A DNA stretch of 64,000 bases, from NCBI RefSeq assembly GCF_019218635.1, contig NZ_JAHUZB010000003.1, positions 372,001-436,000 on the forward strand, written 5' to 3'. Both the position numbers and the translations under genes were made by a program. The notes under the pieces are model-generated. The model saw only the letters and a list, made by a program, of their open reading frames with translations. It did not search any database and was not told where the DNA came from. Shown piece after piece: positions 57,558 to 64,000 of the stretch; within the stretch, counting starts at the first letter, position 1, and each line of letters opens with the position of its first letter. The DNA is from Enterococcus alishanensis. GTDB taxonomy: Bacteria > Bacillota > Bacilli > Lactobacillales > Enterococcaceae.

Positions 57558-58252
57558 TATGAATTACTAGAAAATCCCGCCATTTGGGTCGCAAAGGCTT
57601 GAACATTTCGTGTCTGAATATAAATTGTGCCATTGCCGTGAAATTCGTTCACGATTCCTTCACCAGTTTTAAAACCAAACATACCTGAGGCCACTCGAAT
57701 ATTATAATCTAAAGAACTAGTCCAGGCGATAACATGCTGATTGTCAACAATCACTGGTGCGTCTGGAGTGACTTGAATTTTTTCTAGATCACCAAAAGCT
57801 GAAACTAAGATAACACCACTTCCAGCAGTTTCCATGACAAACAATCCACCCGTTCCTCCTAAAAGAGCGCCAGATAATTTTTGACGTTTCATATTGTAAC
57901 TAACCGATTGTTCACTAGCTAAAAATGCACCAGTATTTAAACGCCAATGTTCTTGTCCAACATCTAAAGGAATAATTTTACCGGGCGTTCCAGGAGCGAT
58001 TGCAATCGTAGAAGTTGCTGATATTCCCGTCGCAGTACTAATAAAGAAACTCTCACCACTAGATACAGAACGGCCAATTGCAGATAGAGCGCCACCTAAC
58101 CCTTTTTTTCCATTGGCATTCATGGAGCCTTCCAATTCAATCTCACCAAGTTCGTAAACCATCGCCCCTGGTTCAATTCGAATTTGTTCATTTTGTGCTA
58201 ATTCAATTTTTGCAATCGGGGCAAAAGCACTCTCGGAAATCTCATACTTCAT
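57557..58252 (-). CDS. AIM24/TIGR00266-family protein
   Basis: The 231-aa protein is made of beta strands with many glycines (GGALSAIGRSVSSGESFF, GGTGGLFVMETAGSG) and matches the AIM24 family, often called mitochondrial biogenesis AIM24. Function in bacteria is unknown. AAAAGGAG precedes the ATG. Monocistronic. Confidence 0.88.
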   Translation of the reverse strand: MKYEISESAFAPIAKIELAQNEQIRIEPGAMVYELGEIELEGSMNANGKKGLGGALSAIGRSVSSGESFFISTATGISATSTIAIAPGTPGKIIPLDVGQEHWRLNTGAFLASEQSVSYNMKRQKLSGALLGGTGGLFVMETAGSGVILVSAFGDLEKIQVTPDAPVIVDNQHVIAWTSSLDYNIRVASGMFGFKTGEGIVNEFHGNGTIYIQTRNVQAFATQMAGFSSNS

Positions 58253-58346
58253 AACAACACTCCTTTTTTCATTTATTGCTGTATTATACCATGATTTGGT
58301 GCGAATAAATAAGTTAAAAATATCGCAAAAGAGATAAATAATAAGA

Positions 58347-58372
58347 AATTCCCAGTCAACAACCGGGAATCT
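58347..58372 (-). terminator. Possible terminator after the M3 peptidase gene
   Basis: On the minus strand ATTCCC / GGGAAT around an 11-nt loop, followed by TTCTTATT. Confidence 0.5.
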
Positions 58373-58376
58373 ATTA

Positions 58377-60074
58377 TTATTTCAAATCAGTTTCCGAAAT
58401 ATTTTCCAAATAAGTACTAACCGTTTCAATTACTTGATTTATAGCAACTTCATCAAACGGCGAATTTAAATGCCCAGTTTGAAGGATTTCTGTAAATGTC
58501 TGAGTACCACCAACATGACAGATAGATAGATAATCTTCCCATGTTTTTGGATCTTTTTCGATTATTTTTCTTTGCCAAAATTGAAAAGCACAGACTTGAG
58601 CTAAAGTATAATCAATATAATAAAAAGGGACTTCAAAAATATGGCCTTGCCGATACCAATAAATACCACGATCTAAGCCCTCTGAAAAGTGATAATTTTT
58701 CTCTGGACAATATTGTTTTTCTAGCTTTCTCCAGCAAACTTTGCGCTCTTCAGCAGTCCAAATAGGGTGTTCGTATACTTCTTCTTGAAAATGATCTACT
58801 AATGCTCCGTATGGTAAAAATTGCAATGCACTACTCAAATGAGCAAAACGATATTTTAATTGGTCTTCTTTAAAAAATTTCTCCATAAAGGGCCAAGTTA
58901 AAAACTCCATACTCATTGAATGAATCTCCGCGGCCTCAGAAGTAGGAAAAACTAATTCCGGCTCTTCAATCCAAGCTGAATGATAGCTTTGAAAGGCGTG
59001 TCCAGTTTCATGAGTTAATACGTCAACGTCATCAGAAGTGCCATTAAAATTGGCGAAGATAAAAGGCATTTCTATAGCATCAATAAATTCACAATAACCG
59101 CCACTTTGCTTACCAGAACGACTGGCTAAATCTAATAAGTCTTGTTGTTTCATCTTTTGGAAAAATGCACCCGTTTCTGGTGACAACCCTTGGTACATTT
59201 CGGTCGCTTTTTTAATTAATTCTGATTGATTTCCTTGAGGTTTTGGATTCCCTTCAGGAAAAATTAATGGTAAATCATAATGATAAAGGGTATCAACACC
59301 TAATCTTGTTTGTTGTCGTTGATATAATTGAGTGGTTAAGGGAACCACTTTTTCTAAAATAAACTGACGAAATTTTTTTAAGTCCTCTCGTGTATATCCC
59401 CAACGATTCATGGCAATATCACCATAAGTAACATAGGAGTCAAACCCTAATTTCATCGCAATTTGATGCCTTAGATTGACTAACTCAGAAAAAATCTGAT
59501 CAAATTTTTCTTCATTTTCAGTGAAAAATTGCCAATAAGCCGTCTGTGCGCTTTCACGAATCGCAGTATCTGGATCAGAAAAATAAGCTGATATATCGGA
59601 TAAATTACAAATTTTTCCGTTAAAATCGATTTCTGCTGAGGCAATTAATTGCGTATAGTCACTGATTCGTTCATTCTCCTGCTGTTTTAGATTGACTATT
59701 TTACTGCCAGTTAGCCGTTTTTGATCTTCTGCCAGTAAGAACAAGGTTTCAGGGAACTCTTTTTTTAAATCGCTAAGGAAAGGGGAGGTAAGTAAAGCAG
59801 AAAAAAAATGTCCATGAAGCTGATCAACGTGAGGCTGCTGTTGATCCCAATAAGTATTTTCTTCTAAATAAAAAACATCTTTTGTATCAATTGAATGACG
59901 GATATAAGCAACTTTTGCCATTGTAGTCACGTTTTTGCGTAAATGATTTAATTGTTTCAGCGCATTTTTTGCTGCAATGTATTCTGATGCATGCTTAAAT
60001 TTATCTAGCTGTTTAGAAAATGAAGCTTGATAAGCTGTAAAATCTGGCCGTTGGTAAGTAAATGTAAATGACAT
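58377..60074 (-). CDS. M3-family oligoendopeptidase (PepF-like)
   Basis: The 565-aa metallopeptidase has the M3 zinc motif HETGHAF (HExxH, about residue 357) with the third ligand in SEAAEIHSM (about 385). It is the all-helical barrel type seen in oligoendopeptidase F. It degrades short cytosolic peptides. GGAGG 7 nt upstream fixes the ATG at 60074; the in-frame 60095 start lacks a site. Confidence 0.9.
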   Translation of the reverse strand: MSFTFTYQRPDFTAYQASFSKQLDKFKHASEYIAAKNALKQLNHLRKNVTTMAKVAYIRHSIDTKDVFYLEENTYWDQQQPHVDQLHGHFFSALLTSPFLSDLKKEFPETLFLLAEDQKRLTGSKIVNLKQQENERISDYTQLIASAEIDFNGKICNLSDISAYFSDPDTAIRESAQTAYWQFFTENEEKFDQIFSELVNLRHQIAMKLGFDSYVTYGDIAMNRWGYTREDLKKFRQFILEKVVPLTTQLYQRQQTRLGVDTLYHYDLPLIFPEGNPKPQGNQSELIKKATEMYQGLSPETGAFFQKMKQQDLLDLASRSGKQSGGYCEFIDAIEMPFIFANFNGTSDDVDVLTHETGHAFQSYHSAWIEEPELVFPTSEAAEIHSMSMEFLTWPFMEKFFKEDQLKYRFAHLSSALQFLPYGALVDHFQEEVYEHPIWTAEERKVCWRKLEKQYCPEKNYHFSEGLDRGIYWYRQGHIFEVPFYYIDYTLAQVCAFQFWQRKIIEKDPKTWEDYLSICHVGGTQTFTEILQTGHLNSPFDEVAINQVIETVSTYLENISETDLK

Positions 60075-60116
60075 GAGATCCCTCCGATATTCCAAGTATA
60101 ACTGAAAACAATAAAA

Positions 60117-60147
60117 AAAGTCTGCCGAAAAATCGACAGACTAAGAA
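60117..60147 (-). terminator. Terminator of ald
   Basis: AGTCTGCCG / CGACAGACT (one mismatch) around a 6-nt loop; on the minus strand it is followed by seven T residues. Confidence 0.88.
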
Positions 60148-60153
60148 AGTATT

Positions 60154-61284
60154 TTACATTGCTGTTTCAGTTGTTAATGCTTCTTCAACTGGTGTGTAAG
60201 GTAAGTCTAAATCATTAGCAACTGGTTCAATTGTTAATTTACCGTCATAAGTATTTAGACCACGACGAAGTGCCAAGTTGTCATTTAATAAACTTACTAA
60301 ATCATTATTAGCTAATAAATTAGCATAAGCCATTGTTGAGTTTGATAAAGCATAAGTTGCTGTTTGTGGTACAGCCCCAGGCATATTTGCTACGGCATAA
60401 TGAACTACATCTTCTTTAATATAAGTTGGATCATCATGAGTCGTTACTTTGTCAGTTGTTGCAAAAATACCACCTTGGTCAATTGCCACATCGACAATTA
60501 CTGAATGGAATGGCATGCCGGCAACCATTTCTTTAGTGACTAAAGTTGGTGCTTTGTGACCAGGAATTAATACCGCTCCAATAACTAAGTCAGCAGATTT
60601 AAGTGCTTCTTGAATATTGTAACGATTTGACATTAAAGTTTGTACGTTACCTTCAAAAATTTCATCCAATTGTTTCAAACGAGGAACGCTTACATCCATA
60701 ATTGTTACATTGGCGCCAAGACCAGCAGCGATTTTTGCTGCGTTCATTCCTACAACACCACCACCGATAACAACTACGTTTCCGCGCATAACACCTGGTA
60801 CACCTGAAAGTAAAATACCACGACCACCATTTACACGTTCTAAGAAGTTTGCACCGATTTGAGCAGCCATACGTCCAGCGATTTCACTCATTGGAGCAAG
60901 AAGTGGAAGAGAATTGTCAGCTGGTTGAACATTTTCATAAGCGATAGAATTTACACCTGATTTAATTAATGCTTCAGTTAATGGTTTGTTTGCAGCTAAA
61001 TGCAGGTAAGTGAATAATAATAATCCTTTACGGAAATATTGATATTCTTCAGTTAGTGGTTCCTTTACTTTCATTACCATTTCTGCTGACCAAGCGCTCA
61101 TTGCATCAGGGACGATAGTTGCCCCAGCTTCTCTATATTCATCGTCAGTAATTGCTGAACCTAATCCAGCTTCGGTTTCTACCAAAACTTTATGTCCGCG
61201 ACTGGTTAAATCGAACACACCAGATGGTGGCAAAGCCACTCGATTTTCATTGTTTTTGATCTCTTTTGGAATACCAATAATCAT
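60154..61284 (-). CDS. ald: Alanine dehydrogenase
   Basis: The 376-aa protein has the AlaDH/PNT signature: [19 protein letters not shown] (about 3-21), the Lys in VMKVKEP (about 73), [14 protein letters not shown] (about 128), the NAD loop [13 protein letters not shown] (about 170) and VDVAIDQGG with the catalytic Asp (about 266). It interconverts L-alanine and pyruvate + NH4+ using NAD. The ATG at 61284 follows AAGGAG; the longer frame to 61293 is not used. A perfect cre dyad lies 28 bp upstream. Confidence 0.95.
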   Translation of the reverse strand: MIIGIPKEIKNNENRVALPPSGVFDLTSRGHKVLVETEAGLGSAITDDEYREAGATIVPDAMSAWSAEMVMKVKEPLTEEYQYFRKGLLLFTYLHLAANKPLTEALIKSGVNSIAYENVQPADNSLPLLAPMSEIAGRMAAQIGANFLERVNGGRGILLSGVPGVMRGNVVVIGGGVVGMNAAKIAAGLGANVTIMDVSVPRLKQLDEIFEGNVQTLMSNRYNIQEALKSADLVIGAVLIPGHKAPTLVTKEMVAGMPFHSVIVDVAIDQGGIFATTDKVTTHDDPTYIKEDVVHYAVANMPGAVPQTATYALSNSTMAYANLLANNDLVSLLNDNLALRRGLNTYDGKLTIEPVANDLDLPYTPVEEALTTETAM

Positions 61285-61311
61285 TAGAAACACTCCTTTT
61301 GAAAATTTAGT

Positions 61312-61325
61312 TGTAAGCGATTACA
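61312..61325 (-). promoter_or_regulatory. CcpA cre site upstream of ald
   Basis: TGTAAGCGATTACA fits the cre consensus TGWAARCGNTWNCA and is a near-perfect dyad. Located in the ald leader, it should mediate catabolite repression. Confidence 0.75.
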
Positions 61326-61577
61326 CATAGAATTTTACAAGATAAAATGCGCCTTTCCATTAAAACTTGTTAATAAAGTGCGAAAGTTTTCCTTATCAAA
61401 AAACGATTGTGATGTTTTTAACAAGAGGTTTTTTTTATATTTTCTATGAAATAATCCGTTCTTTTTTAATTTTTTTGAAAGAATTTTTAAAGAGTTTAAC
61501 TTTTTATTTATACTAGAATAAAAACAATTGCCAAAAGAAAACAAACTAGCGATAATGAATGAAAGGGGGCAGTGTAG

Positions 61578-62000
61578 ATGCCTAAGAAAAATCGAATTGA
61601 TACTTTAAAAGAACAAATAAGTTTCATTGAAGCACGGATCACCCGTTATCAAGAATTAGGTAATGGAGGCATCTTCAAAAGAATTTTATTTGGTGGTGGA
61701 AAGCAAGCTAAGCTTGATTTTATTGGTCTTTTAGTTGGCTTTCTTTTATTAATATATAGCTTGATAAAAAGTCTGAACAATTGGCATTTTATTGTGATGA
61801 TGGTGTTATCTATTGTTGTTTTGTTTTATGCTGGTATCCAACTCAATGTAATCCGAAAAAAAAATCCTGCCATAAAATATCAAAAAATGGTAGCTAGCTT
61901 AATAAAAGAAGAAGAATCTATGAATCAGGAGTTGGGTAGGTTACTATCAGAAGCGGCTGATGACAAAAAGTTAAAAAGCGTTAAGAAGCAAGCAAAATGA
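61578..62000 (+). CDS. Small membrane protein with coiled coil
   Basis: The 140-aa protein has an N-terminal helical segment (about residues 1-30), two membrane helices (about 50-66 and 72-90) and a charged C-terminal helix of about 45 residues likely to form a coiled coil. Family not recognised. AAAGGGGG precedes the ATG. Monocistronic; the stop is followed by a weak AAGCAA/TTGCTT hairpin. Confidence 0.7.
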   Translation: MPKKNRIDTLKEQISFIEARITRYQELGNGGIFKRILFGGGKQAKLDFIGLLVGFLLLIYSLIKSLNNWHFIVMMVLSIVVLFYAGIQLNVIRKKNPAIKYQKMVASLIKEEESMNQELGRLLSEAADDKKLKSVKKQAK

Positions 62001-62479
62001 TTGCTTCTTGTGATAATTTCACATGAAAATAATTAAGGAGAAAAAGATAAAGTTGACTATTTGAATCAATTTTATTTTTAATCCTTTTGATTTTTCTACA
62101 CTTTCAATTAATTATTGTGTTTTATTTAAGAAAGGTCTGATCCAAATAAATGTATTTATGGAAATGAATTTAATTCTTCTTATTGTAATGTTTGGAATAG
62201 CTTTTCACTGATGATGGACTAGATTCTCTTAGGACAAAAAGTGGATGAATATATAAAACGCTATATAATAGTTTTTTCTTTTATTTAACAGGTTTATTGG
62301 AAATTTTCAACATACTGTCAATAATAATCTGAGATAATAAAAATATGAAATTTTATTTTTTTTAATAAAAAAAGATAAAAAAAGGTAGAATGAGAAAAAT
62401 AAATAGTTGCCTTTAATCTAAAGAACCCATAGAATAGAGTTTGAAATACAACAAATAATTGATAGTGGGGGAAACACAC
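62001..62479. other. Gene-poor AT-rich region before hup
   Basis: About 480 bp of AT-rich DNA. I see no supported gene or RNA here; the last 100 bp must hold the hup promoter. A 17-codon ORF at 62158-62211 has no ribosome site and is not called. Confidence 0.6.
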
Positions 62480-62755
62480 ATGATTAACAAGCAAAGTTTA
62501 GTAGAACAAGTTGCAGAAAAAACAGGGTTAACTAAGAAAGATGCGTTGTCTGCTGTAGATGCATTATTTGATGGCATTCAGTCTTCTTTAAAAGCAGGCG
62601 AAAAAGTTCAAGTTATCGGGTTTGGTAATTTTGAAGTAAGAGAACGTGCTTCACGCAAGGGACGTAACCCACAAACTGGAGAAGAAATCACAATTCCAGC
62701 AAGTAAATCTCCTGCATTTAAAGCTGGTAAACAATTAAAAGATGCAGTAAAATAA
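62480..62755 (+). CDS. hup: HU family DNA-binding protein
   Basis: The 91-aa protein is a complete [24 protein letters not shown] at the start, [21 protein letters not shown] in the beta arm with [20 protein letters not shown] at the end. It bends and compacts DNA as a homodimer. GGGGGAAA precedes the ATG at 62480; an in-frame GTG-type extension to 62459 is not used. A strong terminator follows. Confidence 0.97.
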   Translation: MINKQSLVEQVAEKTGLTKKDALSAVDALFDGIQSSLKAGEKVQVIGFGNFEVRERASRKGRNPQTGEEITIPASKSPAFKAGKQLKDAVK

Positions 62756-62770
62756 GTTTCAATATCTCTA

Positions 62771-62797
62771 ACTCTCGCTTAGGCGAGAGTTTTTTTG
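62771..62797 (+). terminator. Terminator of hup
   Basis: ACTCTCGC-TTAG-GCGAGAGT (perfect 8-bp stem, 4-nt loop) and eight T residues. Confidence 0.93.
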
Positions 62798-62887
62798 TTT
62801 TTTAAGGAGAGATTAATTTTTTTAAATATATTTTGTACTTCTTCTTTTTTTGGCTTATAGTTATTTTCGCGAGAAAGGAAGCGAGTT

Positions 62888-63787
62888 ATGTTTAATTTTT
62901 TACCTCACTCAGTCCTACAGTTAAGCACAATTTTCTTATCTATTGTCATTGAAGCCATTCCATTTGTGCTGTTAGGCTGTGTTATATCTGGAATTTTACA
63001 AGTCTATTTGACACCGGAAAGAGTCAAAAGATTATTGCCTAAAAATAAATTTCTTTCTATCATAGTTGGTTCGTTGATTGGCTTTTTCTTTCCATCATGT
63101 GAATGTGGGATAGTTCCGATTATTAATCAGTTTTTGAAAAAAGGTGTGCCCGACTATACTGCCTTTGCCTTTATGGTCACCGCACCAATTATTAATCCTA
63201 TTGTTTTATTTTCTACTTTTATAGCTTTTGGCAACAATTTTCATTTCGCTTTTTTACGAGCTTTAGGCAGTCTGATTGTGGCGATTATTGTTGGAAGTTG
63301 GCTGGCTTATGTTCATAAAGGTCCAGTGCTGACAGCTGATGAACAGGCCACAGTATCAGACCATGTTCATCATCACGAAGATAACCTATCTTTTTTTGGA
63401 AAAATATGGCAGGTTTTAGTTCATGCAATTGATGAATTTTTTGATACGGGTCGCTATTTGATTATTGGTGGATTATTGGCTTCGGCGATGCAAGTTTATT
63501 TACCAACCCAATTGATGATGACTTTGACTAGTAATAAATTCATCTCCATTTTAGTAATGTTGGTGTTAGCTTTTACCATGTCTCTTTGTTCAGAAGCCGA
63601 TGCATTTGTCGGTTCTTCTCTATTAAGTTTATTTGGCACCAATGCTGTGGTAGCTTTTTTAGTTTTTGGTCCAATGGTGGATATCAAAAATTTGATGATG
63701 ATGAAACGGCATTTCGAAACAAAATTTATTTTGCAATTGATAGCTTTGATCAGCATCATCGTGACAATCTATGCTTATGTGGTGTAA
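62888..63787 (+). CDS. DUF318/UPF0718-family permease
   Basis: The 299-aa protein has about eight membrane segments and the family signature SCECGIVP (about residue 75) with GCVISG upstream, plus the cytosolic His-rich loop VHHHEDN. It is encoded 13 bp before a TIGR03943 partner gene, the usual two-gene pair. These proteins are thought to transport a metal or metalloid compound; the substrate is not proven. AAAGGAAG precedes the ATG. Confidence 0.85.
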   Translation: MFNFLPHSVLQLSTIFLSIVIEAIPFVLLGCVISGILQVYLTPERVKRLLPKNKFLSIIVGSLIGFFFPSCECGIVPIINQFLKKGVPDYTAFAFMVTAPIINPIVLFSTFIAFGNNFHFAFLRALGSLIVAIIVGSWLAYVHKGPVLTADEQATVSDHVHHHEDNLSFFGKIWQVLVHAIDEFFDTGRYLIIGGLLASAMQVYLPTQLMMTLTSNKFISILVMLVLAFTMSLCSEADAFVGSSLLSLFGTNAVVAFLVFGPMVDIKNLMMMKRHFETKFILQLIALISIIVTIYAYVV

Positions 63788-63800
63788 AGGAGGATAGCCA

Positions 63801-64000
63801 ATGATTCGTTTTTTAATATTGTCAGGTTATTTTGAATTAATGATGTATTTGCAAGTTTCAGGCAATTTAGACAAGTATATTAATGTTCACTATCGTTATT
63901 TGGCTTTCATTACGATGGGGTTGTCTTTACTATTAGCCTTAGTCCAATTGAAAATTTGGGTTTCAGGAAACAAAGAACAAGCAGATCATGGGCATCACGA
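63801..64000 (+). CDS. TIGR03943-family permease subunit, 5' part (cut by window edge)
   Basis: The frame is open from ATG 63801 (AAGGAGG at 63787-63793) to the end of the window (66 residues). It has two membrane helices and a His-rich end (ADHGHH), as expected for the TIGR03943/YcgQ-type partner of UPF0718 permeases. The C-terminal part lies outside. Confidence 0.8.
   Translation, partial: MIRFLILSGYFELMMYLQVSGNLDKYINVHYRYLAFITMGLSLLLALVQLKIWVSGNKEQADHGHH

Noticed and set aside
61335-61544. 69-aa minus-strand ORF upstream of ald
   Set aside because: Low-complexity Lys/Phe/Leu composition in an AT-rich region, no ribosome site; probably the ald leader.
62158-62211. 17-codon hydrophobic ORF as a possible type I toxin
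   Set aside because: No ribosome site within 15 nt, no antisense promoter or terminator seen; not enough support.
1-64000. Search for CRISPR arrays, IS elements, prophage genes, rRNA
   Set aside because: No spaced direct repeats, transposase or integrase motifs, phage structural genes or rRNA-like sequence were seen.

Overview
The window looks like a chromosomal segment of a low-GC lactic acid bacterium, most likely Enterococcus or a close relative in the Enterococcaceae. The reasons are AT-rich DNA, strong AGGAGG-type ribosome binding sites, an LPKTG sortase-anchored surface protein, CcpA (cre)-like and Bacillus-type LexA (CGAAC-N4-GTTC) sites, a sucrose PTS with ScrR/ScrB, and many small Lactobacillales families (DUF960, a DUF1827-like protein, AIM24, TfoX C-terminal domain). 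I see no rRNA operon, CRISPR array, intact insertion sequence or prophage. The species cannot be fixed from the sequence alone.

Layout. 1-6.9 kb: a class II aldolase (cut by the left edge), an LPXTG surface protein, mtnK and an mtnA-like isomerase. Together these resemble the DHAP-shunt salvage of methylthioribose/5-deoxyribose. They are followed by an anion permease, a Cys/Met-metabolism PLP enzyme and a YbaK-type tRNA editing protein. 6.9-7.5 kb is a gene-poor scar with a long imperfect inverted repeat and the tail of a DUF5648-like surface protein. 7.5-25.6 kb: a MurJ/YtgP-type flippase, an SOS-controlled Y-family polymerase, two TetR-controlled operons (MBL hydrolase; ABC + MFS exporter), a TetR/aldo-keto reductase divergon, assorted housekeeping or repair genes (RidA, AlkD-like, LOG-like, TfoX-C), an XRE/membrane protein pair, and a membrane-anchored MutS-like ATPase.

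25.7-36.2 kb: cold shock protein, Crp/Fnr-type regulator, two short membrane-protein genes missed by length cut-offs (56 and 40 aa), a TudS-like desulfidase/ECF S-component pair behind a leader peptide, a tRNA-like element directly upstream of the 40-aa gene, a MerR-TipAS regulator, two universal stress proteins, a second SOS-box operon of two small unknown genes, and a two-component system followed by an ABC transporter. 36.2-45.5 kb: a carbohydrate block with sucrose PTS (scrA), a GH13 glucosidase, divergent scrB-scrR, a GH36 alpha-galactosidase and an AraC regulator. 46-52.2 kb: a LacI regulator and a six-gene sugar operon that joins a TIM-barrel epimerase, an 80-aa orphan, a GntP-like permease and a KdgK-like kinase to 3-hexulose-6-phosphate synthase and 6-phospho-3-hexuloisomerase. 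52.3-64 kb: a ClpP paralogue, two alpha/beta hydrolases, flavodoxin, SASA esterase, YdeI/HxlR pair, AIM24, an M3 peptidase, alanine dehydrogenase with a cre site, HU, and the start of a DUF318/TIGR03943 permease pair cut by the right edge.

The most novel-looking items are: (i) the promoter / tRNA-like cloverleaf / RBS / 40-aa ORF / terminator unit at 28.8-29.1 kb, with a degenerate relative of the same RNA element 2 kb away next to another short membrane-protein gene; (ii) the HPS/PHI-containing sugar operon; (iii) the TudS-like/ECF operon with a seven-codon leader peptide; and (iv) the stand-alone SOS operon of two small proteins.
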